Shown here piece by piece: positions 20,676 to 30,860 of a DNA stretch of 64,000 nucleotides. Position numbers and translations under genes: made by a program. The notes under the pieces were generated by a model that saw only the letters and a program-made list of their open reading frames with translations, had not been told where the DNA came from and made no database searches. The DNA is from Oscillospiraceae bacterium NTUH-002-81 (lineage in GTDB: Bacteria > Bacillota > Clostridia > Lachnospirales > Lachnospiraceae). Every line of letters starts with the position of its first letter. Positions within the stretch are counted from its first letter, which is position 1. Location: contig CP136052.1 of the NCBI GenBank assembly GCA_032620915.1, positions 3,558,425 through 3,622,424 on the forward strand. Direction: 5' to 3'.

Positions 20676-21549
20676 TTACGGTTTTGGCTGATACCGCATA
20701 TTGGATACATGATAAACCGTAATAAACGCTTTCGGATCCTTCTGATTGATAAATTTCATCAGCTTCTGATATTCGCTCTTATCCACGATGGTGATGATCT
20801 CGTTATGTTTTTTCCAAATTATACGCACCGATCGCTTCATACACGGTAGCGCCGCTGTGCAGGTCATGGATGATAAACTGCCGCAGCTCCTCCTCTTTTT
20901 CCGTGATGATACAGACGCGCCGCTTGATGTTGTTGTCAAAAATAAAATGATCCAGCACCATGCCATTAAAATATGTACCGAGAATACTCAGTACCACGGT
21001 TTTCTTGTCGTACACCAGTGCCGCAGAAAGCGCCACACACATGCCCGAAAGGGACATGGCTTTTCCCAGCTCCATATGCAGATATTTATTCATGATCTTC
21101 GCCACAATATCCAGGCCGCCGGAGGACGCATTCCGGTTAAACAAAATGCTCAGGCCCACGCTGACCACCAGAATATAGCAGAGCACATCCAGCTCCTGAC
21201 TGTCTGTCATGGAACCAAAATCGGGGAATACCTTTTCAAAAAGCCCCAGGAACAACGGCAGCATGATACTTGTATACACCGTTTTCACGCCAAATTCTCT
21301 GCCGCACGTCACAAAACCGATGAGCAGCAGCACCACATTCAGGATCATCGTGATGGCCGACAGCGGCAGCGGTACAAAGTTGGACAGCACAATGCCCAGA
21401 CCCGAAATGCTGCTTACCGACGTATGGCTCGGCACCAGGAAAAAATACACCGCCGCCGCAATGATCGCCACCGCGACGGTCAGAATGACGGTTTCCTTTA
21501 TGATCTCTATCGCATGCAAATCCTTTTTCACGACTTCATAAACCTCCAT
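20676..21549 (-). pseudogene. YitT-family membrane protein (DUF161/DUF2179), frameshifted in a T6 run
   Basis: Start taken as ATG 21549 (MEVYEVVKKDL); the GTG 18 bases further in, behind GGAGG, is an alternative. The first 240 residues have five membrane helices with the YitT motif GLGIVLSN and NRNASSGGLDIVAKI, then the start of the soluble DUF2179 domain. The frame ends early at YNLEKT; a second frame continues HNEIITIVDKSEYQKLMKFI ... KAFITVYHVSNMRYQPKP to 20676. One T fewer in 20808-20813 (plus strand) rejoins the DUF2179 domain. The break is thus late and likely a base-count error. The function of YitT proteins is not established. Confidence 0.85.
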
Positions 21550-21640
21550 AAAAAATGACGGGTGTCTTACCCGCCGTTTGGTGGGCCCAGGTCTTCCGGC
21601 CAGCCCAAAGATGCGATCATACGCATCTGTATTGCACGAA
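21550..21640 (-). promoter_or_regulatory. Structured leader with terminator hairpin abutting the YitT start
   Basis: On the minus strand three hairpins follow one another: GATGCG-TATGAT-CGCATC, then a GGGC..GGCCC-closed stem, then GGCGGGT-AAGAC-ACCCGTC followed by T6 and the ATG of the YitT gene. The last looks like an intrinsic terminator placed right before the coding region, as in attenuators and riboswitches. I cannot assign it to a known riboswitch class. Confidence 0.45.
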
Positions 21641-21745
21641 AATACTAGCATAAATCAATATTTTTTTCAAGTGGGGGATGTTTATTGACACTCATCCTCA
21701 TTCAGCTGACTATACAAAAATTCTGTAAGCACATACTTTTACGCA

Positions 21746-21773
21746 AAGAAAAACAGCAGGTTGTTGGCCTGCT
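21746..21773 (-). terminator. Intrinsic terminator after the PD-(D/E)XK gene
   Basis: Minus strand AGCAGG-CCAACAA-CCTGCT followed by GTTTTTCTTT. It lies about 35 bp beyond the restored stop of the PD-(D/E)XK gene. Confidence 0.7.
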
Positions 21774-21805
21774 ATTAATTAACAACTTTTGTTTTATCAT
21801 TTAAG

Positions 21806-22616
21806 TCACTTCTGGAGCTGCTTTGTAATATAAGTTCTGGATGATCCATGGATATCAAGCGCATTTAAAGCCTGCTCCAATGTAAGCTGTAAATTTTCCA
21901 TAAGTTTTTTACTTTTGTCACATCTCGTTCATCCGCATATTCTTTTGCATATTCTTTTACTGATTCTTTTACTGATTCACACATAATTTCACGGTCTCCG
22001 CTTCGCTCCGGTCGGTTCTAACCGGATGTCCACCGGACATCCAGAACCCTTCCTCAGTTTCCTTGAAATGTTTTACCCCATCAGCCAATGCCTTATAATG
22101 CATATCCTCTGATTCCTTTTGGTGAAAGTCTTCTATAAGCTGAGCAATCTCACCTTCGCCCTTGTAACTACCATTCACATATATAATATGCGAACCGTCC
22201 TCAAAAAGTTTTCCAGTCTCCCTGACATATCGGTCAATATGATATATCGGTAATCCTTCCTTGAATTTATCTTTTTTATAGATAAAAATCACGTAGGAAT
22301 CCTTGAGTTCTTTAAAATCCTGACTTACTTTCAACATTCTGGCATCAACCATACTGCTATGGAATCTTGCACGTTCCACAGCTGCACCCTTTACATCGCC
22401 CTGAACTTCTATATCAATCTCTTTCCCATGAGAGTCTATTGCATGTACATCCAGAGTAATATTACGGCCATCTACCAGAGGATTCTTCAACTCATCCTGT
22501 CCATCCACCCTGATTACCTTAATGTCTTCTCCAAGAATAATGCGAAGTATAAGCTCTGTCGCTTCTATATTTTTATCAAACACATGACTCATCAGATCAT
22601 CATCAAAAAGAGTCAT
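21806..22616 (-). pseudogene. PD-(D/E)XK nuclease-family transposase (Rpn-like), C-terminus disrupted
   Basis: From ATG 22616 the frame begins MTLFDDDLMSHVFDKNIEATELILRII and contains the family nuclease core: DGRNITLDVHAIDSHGKEIDIEVQ (D..ExQ), RARFHSSMVDARML, and YVIFIYKKD. After KETEEG the coding frame enters a 35-bp palindrome (22014-22048) plus flanking bases and stops at 21969. The original tail can still be read in another frame (MCESVKESVKEYAKEYADERD, then after a missing T at 21905-21910, LMENLQLTLEQALNALDIH) to a TGA at 21806. Such proteins are recombination-promoting nucleases often scattered in Lachnospiraceae. The core is intact, the tail is not. Upstream the frame is open without a start. 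Confidence 0.75.
22014..22048. repeat. 35-bp REP-like palindrome inside the PD-(D/E)XK gene
   Basis: GGTTCT..GGATGTCC-GGT-GGACATCC..AGAACC: nested inverted repeats that fold into one hairpin. It breaks the reading frame, as a short inserted repeat would. Confidence 0.6.
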
Positions 22617-22730
22617 ATCATCAACGAGTTTATTTACCCGTTTCTGCTGGTTTTCATCGTAGCACGAATTTACCTGACTTACAAATTAAATTTACATAAG
22701 ATAGGTTTATCTATCGGTCTGAATAGTGAC

Positions 22731-22862
22731 TTATGCGATACTTTCCGCCATCCAACTGGATCCACCGGAATTCCTTTTCTTTAAAAGGTTATAAATAGTA
22801 GGTCTGCTGACTCCTAAGATTTCCTGTAACTCCTGAACTGTATAACATCTTTTCTCTGACAT
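22731..22862 (-). pseudogene. Small helix-turn-helix (excisionase-like) protein, truncated
   Basis: From ATG 22862 the frame reads MSEKRCYTVQELQEILGVSRPTIYNLLKK, an HTH_17/MerR-type DNA-binding domain of the sort found in excisionases of conjugative transposons. It then goes off frame. With one more T in the T4 run at 22775-22778 (plus strand) it continues KEFRWIQLDGGKYRIS, the usual wing of this domain, before ending soon after. The gene is therefore damaged at both the run and its 3' end. A relaxase fragment at 30.1 kb may come from the same lost element. Confidence 0.55.
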
Positions 22863-22909
22863 TTCTTTATCCTCTTTTCTTTGAAATACGAAAGAAAAAT
22901 TATTCCTTC

Positions 22910-22970
22910 ATATAACGAAACGCTCAGAGCATGTTTTACAGTGGTCAAAAGCAATCTTTTTGAATTTTTT
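22910..22970. repeat. Imperfect terminal inverted repeat, left copy
   Basis: ATATAACGAAACGCTCAGAG (22910-22929) is matched exactly in reverse at 30060-30079. The similarity goes on inward (TGTTTTA.AGTGG..AAAAG, then GAATTTTTT) for a total of about 55-60 bp in both copies. Confidence 0.6.
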
Positions 22971-22991
22971 GCATTTTTTCTGAAATTAAGT

Positions 22992-23030
22992 AAAAAAAAG
23001 AGCATATGGAGTTTGAATCCATACACTCTA
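22992..23030 (-). terminator. Intrinsic terminator after the hybrid kinase
   Basis: Minus strand GAGTGTATGGA-TTCAAAC-TCCATATGCTC followed by T8; an 11-bp stem with two G.U pairs, 25-60 bp after the kinase gene. Confidence 0.75.
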
Positions 23031-23065
23031 TGATTAATAATATTATTATTTTTAGTGGTTATTGA

Positions 23066-25351
23066 TTAATGCCTTGAGTTTCGCCCCCCCCCGCCGGATT
23101 TTATGCTTCTGATCGTCTTTTCCAACACCCTCATCTCAACCGGTTTTGAAACATGAGCATTCATACCGGCTGCCAGAGAATGCTGAATATCCTCCGAGAA
23201 TGCATTGGCGGTCATTGCAATAATCGGAATCTTCTTTGCCAACTCATGAGAACTTCTGCGGATTGCCCTCGTTGCCTCATAACCATTCATAACAGGCATC
23301 TGCACATCCATCAGGATCATGTCATAATCCCCTGGTGCAGACTTTTCAAATGTCTTCAAAATCTCTTCACCATTTTCACAGATGGTACATTCTGCACCCT
23401 CAATCTTTAACAGTTCCGTCAGGATTTCTGCATTCAGCTCATTATCCTCCGCACACAGGAATCTCATTCCTTGAAAGATATTATCATTCTGTTCATTCTT
23501 TTCTTCCTGTACTGCTGACGAAACAGATCTATTTTCTGCAATTCTCAGATCTATAAGAACCTCAAAACAGCTTCCCTGGCTCAGTTCACTCTCCACATCA
23601 ATGGTGCCTCCCATTGCTTCAACCAGATTTTTGGTAATAGCCATTCCAAGACCGGTTCCCTGTATCTTATTCGTCACAGAATCTTCAGCACGAGTAAACG
23701 GATCAAAAATTGTCTTCTTGAAATCTGCCGACATTCCCATTCCATTATCGCTGACTAAGAAACGGTACTTTGCGTAGACAGATGACTTTGTCTCACATTC
23801 TTCTACCAGAAACTGAATTTTTCCACCTTCCTGCGTATACTTCACTGCATTAGAAAGCAAGTTGTTGAAAATCTGCATTAAATGAACCTGGTCCCCATTT
23901 ACCCACTCATGCCGGATATTTTCTTTTGTGACAGTAAGCGTCTGATTTTTCTCAGCTATCTGTGGGTGGAATATGGTATTGAGTTCTGTAATAAAATCCA
24001 AAATGGAAAAATCTGTATACTTAAAAACTGTTTTTCCTGCCTCAATCTTACTCATATCAAGAACATCATTAATGATTCCTAACAGATGCTGTGATGAAAT
24101 GTCTATTTTATCTGCATACTCTATTACTTTATCTTTATTTCCGGCATCATGTCTGATCAATGATGTCATTCCGATAATTGCATTCATTGGTGTACGAATA
24201 TCATGTGACATGTTGGACAGGAAATCTGTTTTCGCCTTATTTGCATTTTCAGCTGTCTGCAGTGCTTCCGTTGTAATGTCCTTTGCCTTTTTCAGTTTTT
24301 TATTGGACGCTTCCATTTCCCTCAATGCCTGCATCTGAATCTCATTATTTCTTTTTTCATATTCAGCTTTTTGATCAGCAAGATTGCATCTGGAAATACT
24401 GTAGAATAATCCGACAAAAAGCAAAAGTATAAAACCTGCCATGAGTATTGTCGCAAACACTATCGTTTTCTGATAATCTCTCAGCACATTATCTACGACA
24501 CCTTTTTCTACAATGCAGATCAGCATGGTGTTATTATTTTCTATCGGACAGTATCCCAGATAGTAAGGTTTGTCATTTCCCAGGAGTTCTACTCCCTGCT
24601 CTCTGCCATCCAGCTTTTTTTTGAGTGAATCAGCCTCTTCCTCTGTGATAGCCTGTCCTCCTTTTAAATGTTTTAACAGGGAATAGTTTCTAAAAAATTT
24701 ATCTTCCTGCTGGTTTGTATAAGTTATATTTCCGTCATTGTCCAGCATAAACAGATACGCATTCCCATTATAGCTTTTCACACTTAACATGGAATCTAAT
24801 TTTGAATGATTATACACAGTTCCAATTGCCGTATAAGTTTCCCCATTAATCATATATTCCTGACATGGAATTGCAACCAGATAACTATCTTTTTTCTTCT
24901 GCTCATAATCAAGAGAAACCAATTTTCCAATATTATATCCGTTCTTCAACTCCAACAAAAGTTTACTTGGCATGTCAACCCGAATTTTTGTTCCATCAGT
25001 GGTGATTGCCTTTCCATTTTCCTGGAGAAATATGAGTGTACTTTCAGATTCTTTTTGCCATGCCTCAAAGAACTTTTTGTTACTATCTAGTTCAAGAGAT
25101 CTTTCTTCCTCTTGAATAAGAGCATCCTCAAGCATATGCAGCTGACTGTAGTATCCATTCACCTGCAGATCATAGGTCTGCTGTATCTGTTCAATAACGG
25201 CTCCCATACTGCTTTTCCCGTTTTCCGCAATATAGCTGTTCATCCTGTTTAAAAGGAGTTTTACAAAAATCAAACTTGAAAAGATAAGAATTAGAAAAAA
25301 CAATGGTACTATGATCTTTTTTCTTTTTGTTATCGCTTGTTCTGTTCCCAC
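23066..25351 (-). CDS. Hybrid sensor histidine kinase with receiver domain
   Basis: A 761-residue membrane sensor starting at GTG 25351, two bases after the upstream gene's stop. It has an N-terminal membrane helix (about 13-33), an extracytoplasmic sensor region to about 295 (Cache-like, not certain), a second helix (about 296-318), a coiled linker, the HisKA box NMSHDIRTPMNAIIGM with the phospho-His, HATPase motifs (NNLLSNAVKYTQEGG, GTGLGMAITKNLVE) and a C-terminal receiver ([21 protein letters not shown], with TANAF and VSKPVE). The last residues, after a G/C run at 23084-23092, look off frame: one base fewer gives AKLKALINNH and a stop at 23052. It follows the binding-protein gene, and the two probably form one signalling unit. 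Confidence 0.9.
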   Translation of the reverse strand: MGTEQAITKRKKIIVPLFFLILIFSSLIFVKLLLNRMNSYIAENGKSSMGAVIEQIQQTYDLQVNGYYSQLHMLEDALIQEEERSLELDSNKKFFEAWQKESESTLIFLQENGKAITTDGTKIRVDMPSKLLLELKNGYNIGKLVSLDYEQKKKDSYLVAIPCQEYMINGETYTAIGTVYNHSKLDSMLSVKSYNGNAYLFMLDNDGNITYTNQQEDKFFRNYSLLKHLKGGQAITEEEADSLKKKLDGREQGVELLGNDKPYYLGYCPIENNNTMLICIVEKGVVDNVLRDYQKTIVFATILMAGFILLLFVGLFYSISRCNLADQKAEYEKRNNEIQMQALREMEASNKKLKKAKDITTEALQTAENANKAKTDFLSNMSHDIRTPMNAIIGMTSLIRHDAGNKDKVIEYADKIDISSQHLLGIINDVLDMSKIEAGKTVFKYTDFSILDFITELNTIFHPQIAEKNQTLTVTKENIRHEWVNGDQVHLMQIFNNLLSNAVKYTQEGGKIQFLVEECETKSSVYAKYRFLVSDNGMGMSADFKKTIFDPFTRAEDSVTNKIQGTGLGMAITKNLVEAMGGTIDVESELSQGSCFEVLIDLRIAENRSVSSAVQEEKNEQNDNIFQGMRFLCAEDNELNAEILTELLKIEGAECTICENGEEILKTFEKSAPGDYDMILMDVQMPVMNGYEATRAIRRSSHELAKKIPIIAMTANAFSEDIQHSLAAGMNAHVSKPVEMRVLEKTIRSIKSGGGGRNSRH

Positions 25352-25353
25352 TT

Positions 25354-27198
25354 TTATTTTTCAACCTCTATATAATCTTCCGGTGCTGACGGCTGCTGTC
25401 CGTTTGCCGTTGCTGCGGTCCATGCACTTGATAATGTTGTGTTCCCAAGCTGCCTGATCTCACATTCCGGATTTATTTTTTCCAAAATAGACATTGTGGT
25501 GTTTGTAAGAAGAATAGAATACTCCTTTTCTTTGTCTATTTTTTCCTTATTTACTTCTATGTCCTTTAATGAGAATCCGTTTTCCTCTTGCCTGACGATT
25601 ATTTTCATACCGGATGCAATTGGTAATTCATATTTATTGATTACACGAAATTTCTCATCGGACTCAGCAAGATATTTCTCCGCAAGCTCATAAACCTCTT
25701 TGCCATTGATCTTTGCCAGGTATAATGATGTATCTGAACTCTTTGCTGTCATCAGACCAACCCGGCTGTCGGTACACTCCCCTTTGTAAATGGAAGAAGT
25801 AAAATAATAATATGGCACCAGCGCCAGCTGCGCATCATTTTCCTCTCTGATCGTAGTTAAAATAGAAGATGCCGCATCACGACCGTTTTTATCATTTAGT
25901 GAAATGGCATATTCGTTTTCAAAATTTACTGTGATTTTTTCTTTTGAATCCTTACGATTCATTGTGCTGCGAAAAGCATCATAAGCCTGTGTTTCATCCA
26001 TTTCCCCTGACAATAATCCGTGAACGGCCTTAAGGCTGGCCTCAAATGATTTTTGAGCAGAATATCGGATATAAACAGAATTATTATTAATTTCATTTTC
26101 CAGGCCAGGTACATCTTCCATCATGTTTGGAACATCTACATTTAATGAAATTACACCCTTTCCATCTGCAATCAACGTTTGTCCTTCTTTTGAAATCATA
26201 CAATCCAGGACATCGAATGCCAGGTCCAGTTTTTCCTGATCTTTTTCCAGATCTTTGTTGAATGCAATATTCAAAGAAGGGGTCATATTTATAAAAGCTT
26301 CATCCGAAATCTGTGAAAAAAACGGTATACGGGTTAATTCTGCATCCATCTGTTCCTGATATTCCTGCATAAGTGCCGGATAACCATGAAACATTGCTGC
26401 TTTTCCCTCAAGGAACATCTGCGCTGCAGTATTAATATCGACGCTGATATCATCTTTCGCAAAATGTGAGTCCTTCAGAAATGTATGGGTTTCTGAAAAA
26501 ATACGTTTCCATAATGCATCATCAAACGCGATATCCCCTGATGCACTTTCAGCTGATCTTCTCCATTCGATTCCATCCAGACTCATGAATTCACCAATTG
26601 CACCTGCCTGAATCACCTCATGAGCAGACCAGTCTTCTGCAAGATCCAGGGAATACGGTTTTATACCATTATCATAAAATTGCTGGCACGCCTGTGCATA
26701 TTCCTTATAATTTTTCGGTATCTTGATTCCATACTGTTCAAACAATGTCTTGTTGGCAATGATTGTCTGCGGCATACCGCAGACAGGAAGCCACTGAATC
26801 TCATCTTTTGAATTTTTATAGTATTGCAATGCATAGGAGTAATACCTGGAAACAACATCATAAGAAGCAAAATCCATAAGATATGGCTCCAGATCCTGTG
26901 CATCTGTTCCTGAGAATCGACGCACGGTTATGACATCCGGCAGTTCACCATGTTCTTCAAAATAGCTGTATAAATCGGTATCATTATTACCTGTAATAAA
27001 CTCAATATCCTGATCTGGAAACTGCTCATAGATATAGGGTACAATATTTTTCATTAAACTATTTTCCCACAGATACACAGTAAGATGATCATCATTTTTA
27101 GATACCGCTTTTTGAGATTGTCCACATCCAGGCAAAACAGTAGCTGCTACAAGCACCCCTGACAATAACGCTATCAGATAATGTTTTACCTTTTCCAT
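25354..27198 (-). CDS. ABC-type extracellular solute-binding lipoprotein with C-terminal 5'-nucleotidase-C-like domain
   Basis: The start chosen is ATG 27198 (MEKVKHYLIALLSG) after GAGGA; the open extension to 27279 belongs to the neighbouring receiver remnant. A signal peptide ends in a lipobox (TVLPGC, Cys about 24). Residues about 35-400 are a family 1 sugar-binding protein fold (VYLWENSLMKNIVPYIYEQFPD; ITVRRFSGTDAQD; FLEGKAAMFHGYP). Residues about 470-600 resemble the 5'-nucleotidase C-terminal domain (INGKEVYELAEKYL ... LPIASGMKIIV ... KEYSILLTNTT). No permease genes are near. It is coupled to a hybrid kinase, so it is more likely a sensing partner than part of an importer; that is inference. 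Confidence 0.8.
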   Translation of the reverse strand: MEKVKHYLIALLSGVLVAATVLPGCGQSQKAVSKNDDHLTVYLWENSLMKNIVPYIYEQFPDQDIEFITGNNDTDLYSYFEEHGELPDVITVRRFSGTDAQDLEPYLMDFASYDVVSRYYSYALQYYKNSKDEIQWLPVCGMPQTIIANKTLFEQYGIKIPKNYKEYAQACQQFYDNGIKPYSLDLAEDWSAHEVIQAGAIGEFMSLDGIEWRRSAESASGDIAFDDALWKRIFSETHTFLKDSHFAKDDISVDINTAAQMFLEGKAAMFHGYPALMQEYQEQMDAELTRIPFFSQISDEAFINMTPSLNIAFNKDLEKDQEKLDLAFDVLDCMISKEGQTLIADGKGVISLNVDVPNMMEDVPGLENEINNNSVYIRYSAQKSFEASLKAVHGLLSGEMDETQAYDAFRSTMNRKDSKEKITVNFENEYAISLNDKNGRDAASSILTTIREENDAQLALVPYYYFTSSIYKGECTDSRVGLMTAKSSDTSLYLAKINGKEVYELAEKYLAESDEKFRVINKYELPIASGMKIIVRQEENGFSLKDIEVNKEKIDKEKEYSILLTNTTMSILEKINPECEIRQLGNTTLSSAWTAATANGQQPSAPEDYIEVEK

Positions 27199-27256
27199 AC
27201 TCGTATTTTCCTCATTCTTTCCTGATAAAATCATTAATTCAATAATTGGGAAGCAA

Positions 27257-27594
<338 letters not shown>

Positions 27595-27599
27595 CAGAG

Positions 27600-28168
27600 A
27601 ACTTTTCTCACACATTTTGGCATACAAAAAGGACACCTGCGACAATCTGCCAGTGCCCTTTCTACATTTCTTTAAGATCACGCATTCATATCGTATAAGA
27701 TTTATCAAAATCTCTTCCGTTCTCACATTTTTCCATATATGATATGGAAACAGTAGCAACCGGCTGACCTGGTCAAAATTCCTGACTTTAGCCCCTTCTA
27801 GCTTTGCGTCCCTGCTTTTCAACAAGTTTGCCTTTAAATAATTTCCATTTTTCCCAAAATAAAAATACCATGAAGTTTTTTACACGTCAATAATATTGGA
27901 TGGAAAATCTGTATATTTTTTTATCTTGATACACTTCATTAATCAAAGTCACTATTCTTGCTTCCAGATTTTAATTTTACATTCATTAATTATCAATAAC
28001 CTCCCCGCTATTTTTTACAATATTTTTATTCAAGTACTCTGCCATAAAAAAACTTTATCGTTTTAACGTAAACATATTGTCTTTTATCAGAAAATTTATT
28101 GTGTTTTTCAACTTCTGTGATATAATGCTTTATTATAAAATACCCATGGATAAAACGAGGTGAACCAA
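27600..28168. other. Intergenic region without a supported gene
   Basis: About 570 bp of A+T-rich sequence between divergent genes. A palindrome TCTCTGTATACAGAGA lies at its left edge (about 27586-27601). A TATAAT at about 28121-28126 may be the -10 box of the diguanylate cyclase gene. Short open frames here show no recognisable motif. Confidence 0.5.
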
Positions 28169-29930
28169 GTGAAGAAGAAAACACTTGTGCCTCTTATCAT
28201 TTTTTTTACTGGGAATATGCCTTGTTAGTTTAATTGTATACAAAACAGACACCCATGAAAAAGAGCAGAGACACATAACAGCACAATTAAATGTAGCCAC
28301 CTATGGTGAACGCATAAAGAATGAAATTACATCCGGAATTGAGATTACGAATGCTTTGAAGCAAATCTTAATAAGTGAAGATGGTGACATCCATCATTTT
28401 GAAACGATTGCCGGAAATCTTATATCTGATTCTATTGAAAGCATACAACTTGCTCCTAATGGTGTTGTAACCGATATTTATCCGGCTGCCGGAAATGAGG
28501 CAGGTAAGATTGATCTGATCCATGATAAAGACCGTGGAAAGATTTCCTGTTATGCCAGAGACAACCATACAATCATTACACAAGGTCCTTTCAAATTGAA
28601 ACAGGGCGGATATGGAATTGCCGTCCGCAATCCAGTCTACCTGAAAGATAAAAACGATCAAGAGTATTTCTGGGGATTTACGATCATTATCCTGCATGTT
28701 CCGGACATTTTTTCAGACTCGATCCATGCACTTTCAGATTTTGGATATGAATATAGAATTTTAAAAACAGTTACTCCCTGGAGTAACACTTATAAAGTGG
28801 TTTATCAGTCAGATGATCAAATAAACCATCCTGTTTCTTATACTTTTACAATAGGAGATGAAAACTGGAAAATTGAGATAACACCTAAAAGTGGATGGAG
28901 GAATAGCACATTAATCATAATCACCAGCGGAATATTTGTTATAATAATCCTTTTTCTGACAGTTCTTACCAGAGTATGGTTAGTAGCAAAAGAACATAAG
29001 AACAAATATCAAATACTGGCACATACAGATTCTCTTACAGGTATTTATAACCGCTATGGATTTGATGAGTTAGCAGAAAAGATGATTTCTAAAAATCCGC
29101 AAACACATTTTGTGGCTGCACTCCTTGATATCGATGATTTCAAGTTTATCAATGATATCTATGGACACAGTTACGGAGACATGGCATTAAAGAATCTTGC
29201 AGACAGCATGAAAGCTTTTTTCCCATCCGATGCATTACTTGGAAGAAACGGTGGTGATGAATTCTGCATTCTTTTACCAAATTGTACCTTTACAGAAGCA
29301 GATGTACAGCTACATCAATTCACCGAACTTCCCAAAGTATTCTCATGTCATGGTGAGGAACATGCATTTTATATTTCTCTAGGATATGCAGAATATCCAA
29401 CATTTGCATCCAACCGTTCACAACTCATGCGCTGTGCAGATGCAGCTCTTTATGAAATAAAGCTTCATGGTAAAAACGGATGTATGGTCTACAGTGAAGG
29501 TCTTCAGTCAGGTATCCGCAAACAGCTTGGATTCGCATTCAAGGATATTTCAAAGCATCTCCCAGGTGCATTTATCATATACAGAGCTGATAAAGAAGAT
29601 GATGAACTATTTTATGCAAATGATGAATTTCTTCATATGTCTGGATATAAAGATATAGATGAACTATTCAGACTTACTAAGAAAAGTTTTCGAAACCTGA
29701 TTCAGGAAGATGAACAACAACGGATAGAATCAAGTATCTGGGAACAGATTGACAGTGGTAATGAAAATGACTATATTCACTTCCATCTTCGAAAAGCTGA
29801 CGGAACTTACCTTTCTGTACTTGATCACGGAAGAATCGTAGAAAGCCAGCAATACGGAAGAGTATTTTACGTATTGTTCATGGATTGGGATGATATGTAT
29901 ATTCGATACCGTGATAAATTCTCAAGATAA
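28169..29930 (+). pseudogene. Membrane diguanylate cyclase (GGDEF) with C-terminal PAS domain, frameshifted near its start
   Basis: The natural start is GTG 28169 behind GAGGTG. The signal-anchor reads KKKTLVPLII and then goes off frame at a T8 run (28200-28207); seven T give IFLLGICLVSLIVYKTD and the rest of a 587-residue protein. Residues about 45-235 form a CHASE-type extracytoplasmic sensor, followed by a membrane helix (STLIIITSGIFVIIILFL), a GGDEF domain (DSLTGIYNRYGFDEL, RNGGDEFCILLP) and a final PAS domain (LPGAFIIYRAD ... ANDEFLHMSGY). GGDEF is intact, so it should make c-di-GMP. A PAS domain after GGDEF is less usual than before it. The break is probably a sequencing error. Confidence 0.85.
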
Positions 29931-29945
29931 TAAAATATCGCAAAA

Positions 29946-29993
29946 GGAAAAATCCAGGGCACATCGCATGATGTGAACTGGATTTTTCTCTTT
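29946..29993 (+). terminator. Intrinsic terminator after the diguanylate cyclase
   Basis: GAAAAATCCAG ... CTGGATTTTTC TCTTTT, an 11-bp stem with a loop of 20 bases that itself can pair (CACATCGCATGATGTG), 16 bp after the stop. Confidence 0.75.
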
Positions 29994-30016
29994 TAATGGT
30001 TTCTAACGTATAACAT

Positions 30017-30079
30017 AAAAAATTCTTGTAGTTTTTCTTTTCTCCCACTATAAAACAGCCTCTGAGCGTTTCGTTATAT
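30017..30079. repeat. Imperfect terminal inverted repeat, right copy
   Basis: CTCTGAGCGTTTCGTTATAT (30060-30079) is the reverse complement of 22910-22929; further inward matches extend the repeat to about 55-60 bp. The pair encloses the hybrid kinase, binding protein and diguanylate cyclase genes. Confidence 0.6.
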
Positions 30080-30130
30080 AGAGGGGTACAATTAAGAGCA
30101 AGATCCACCCATGTTTAACAGTATTGCCGT

Positions 30131-30823
30131 TTGGCATCCTGTCATCCTATGGGATTTATCTTGATGGGGATCTCCCCATACCCTCTCAATAACAGACGTT
30201 TCACTTGTCTGTTGGTTCCACCTAAAGGTGTTCACAGCACTATTTCTAAGAAAACTGTCATGGATCGGTGCCAACAGGAAGGACTTCACCAGATAGATCT
30301 TCTTGCTCCGGCTGAAAGAAAAATTACTCAGAAAGAGTATATGGCACAGAAACATGGTCAGCAAAAACTGGATGAGATCAATCAGAAAATCATCGAAGAT
30401 GGTCTCAAACCAACATCCACCGTGTTCCTTACACAGAAAGAATATTTGCGTAATGCGATTGATGAATGTGCTGCCACATCCAATAGTTTTGATGAATTCC
30501 AATCTAAGCTTCTGGAACAATTTCAGATTTCTGTGATTGAGCATCGTGGCAGATACAGCTATCTTCATCCTGATCGACAGAAGCGGATCACTGAACGTGC
30601 ACTGGGAACACGATATGGAAAAACACACCTGGAACAGACCTTCTTACGCAAGGATCCATTGGCCATCCTCTATGTCAGATCTCACCTGCGACTGGTTGTA
30701 AATCTCCAGACAAATGTGAAAGCAATGCAGAGCCCGGCCTATGCTCATCGGGTAAAACTTTCTAACCTGCAGCAAATGACAAATACCATTACAGTACCTT
30801 CATTATTTTTAATTCAATTCTAA
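30131..30823 (+). pseudogene. Relaxase (mobilization nuclease) internal fragment
   Basis: From about 30215 the frame reads like the C-terminal half of a conjugative-element relaxase: KTVMDRCQQEGLHQIDLL, TQKEYMAQKHGQQKLDEIN, then YSYLHPDRQKRITERALGTRYGKTHLEQ, and DPLAILYVRSHLRLVVNLQTNVKAMQSPAYAHRVKLSNLQQM. The N-terminal nuclease domain with its HxH motif is missing, and the end runs into the A+T-rich repeat at 30821. It is a leftover of an excised or eroded mobile element. Confidence 0.7.
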
Positions 30824-30856
30824 CTCGTTTTTAACTCGTTTCTTTTTGAGTTAAAC
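30821..30856. repeat. TAACTC direct repeat beyond the AlbA-type gene, copy A
   Basis: TAACTCGTTTTTAACTCG, followed by GAGTTAAAC in inverted sense. A close copy stands upstream of the same gene at 32556-32588. Confidence 0.5.
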
Positions 30857-30860
30857 TGCG

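Noticed and set aside
21550..21640. Naming the YitT leader as a ZTP or guanidine riboswitch
   Set aside because: Some short blocks look alike, but the ordered consensus segments of those classes are not present.
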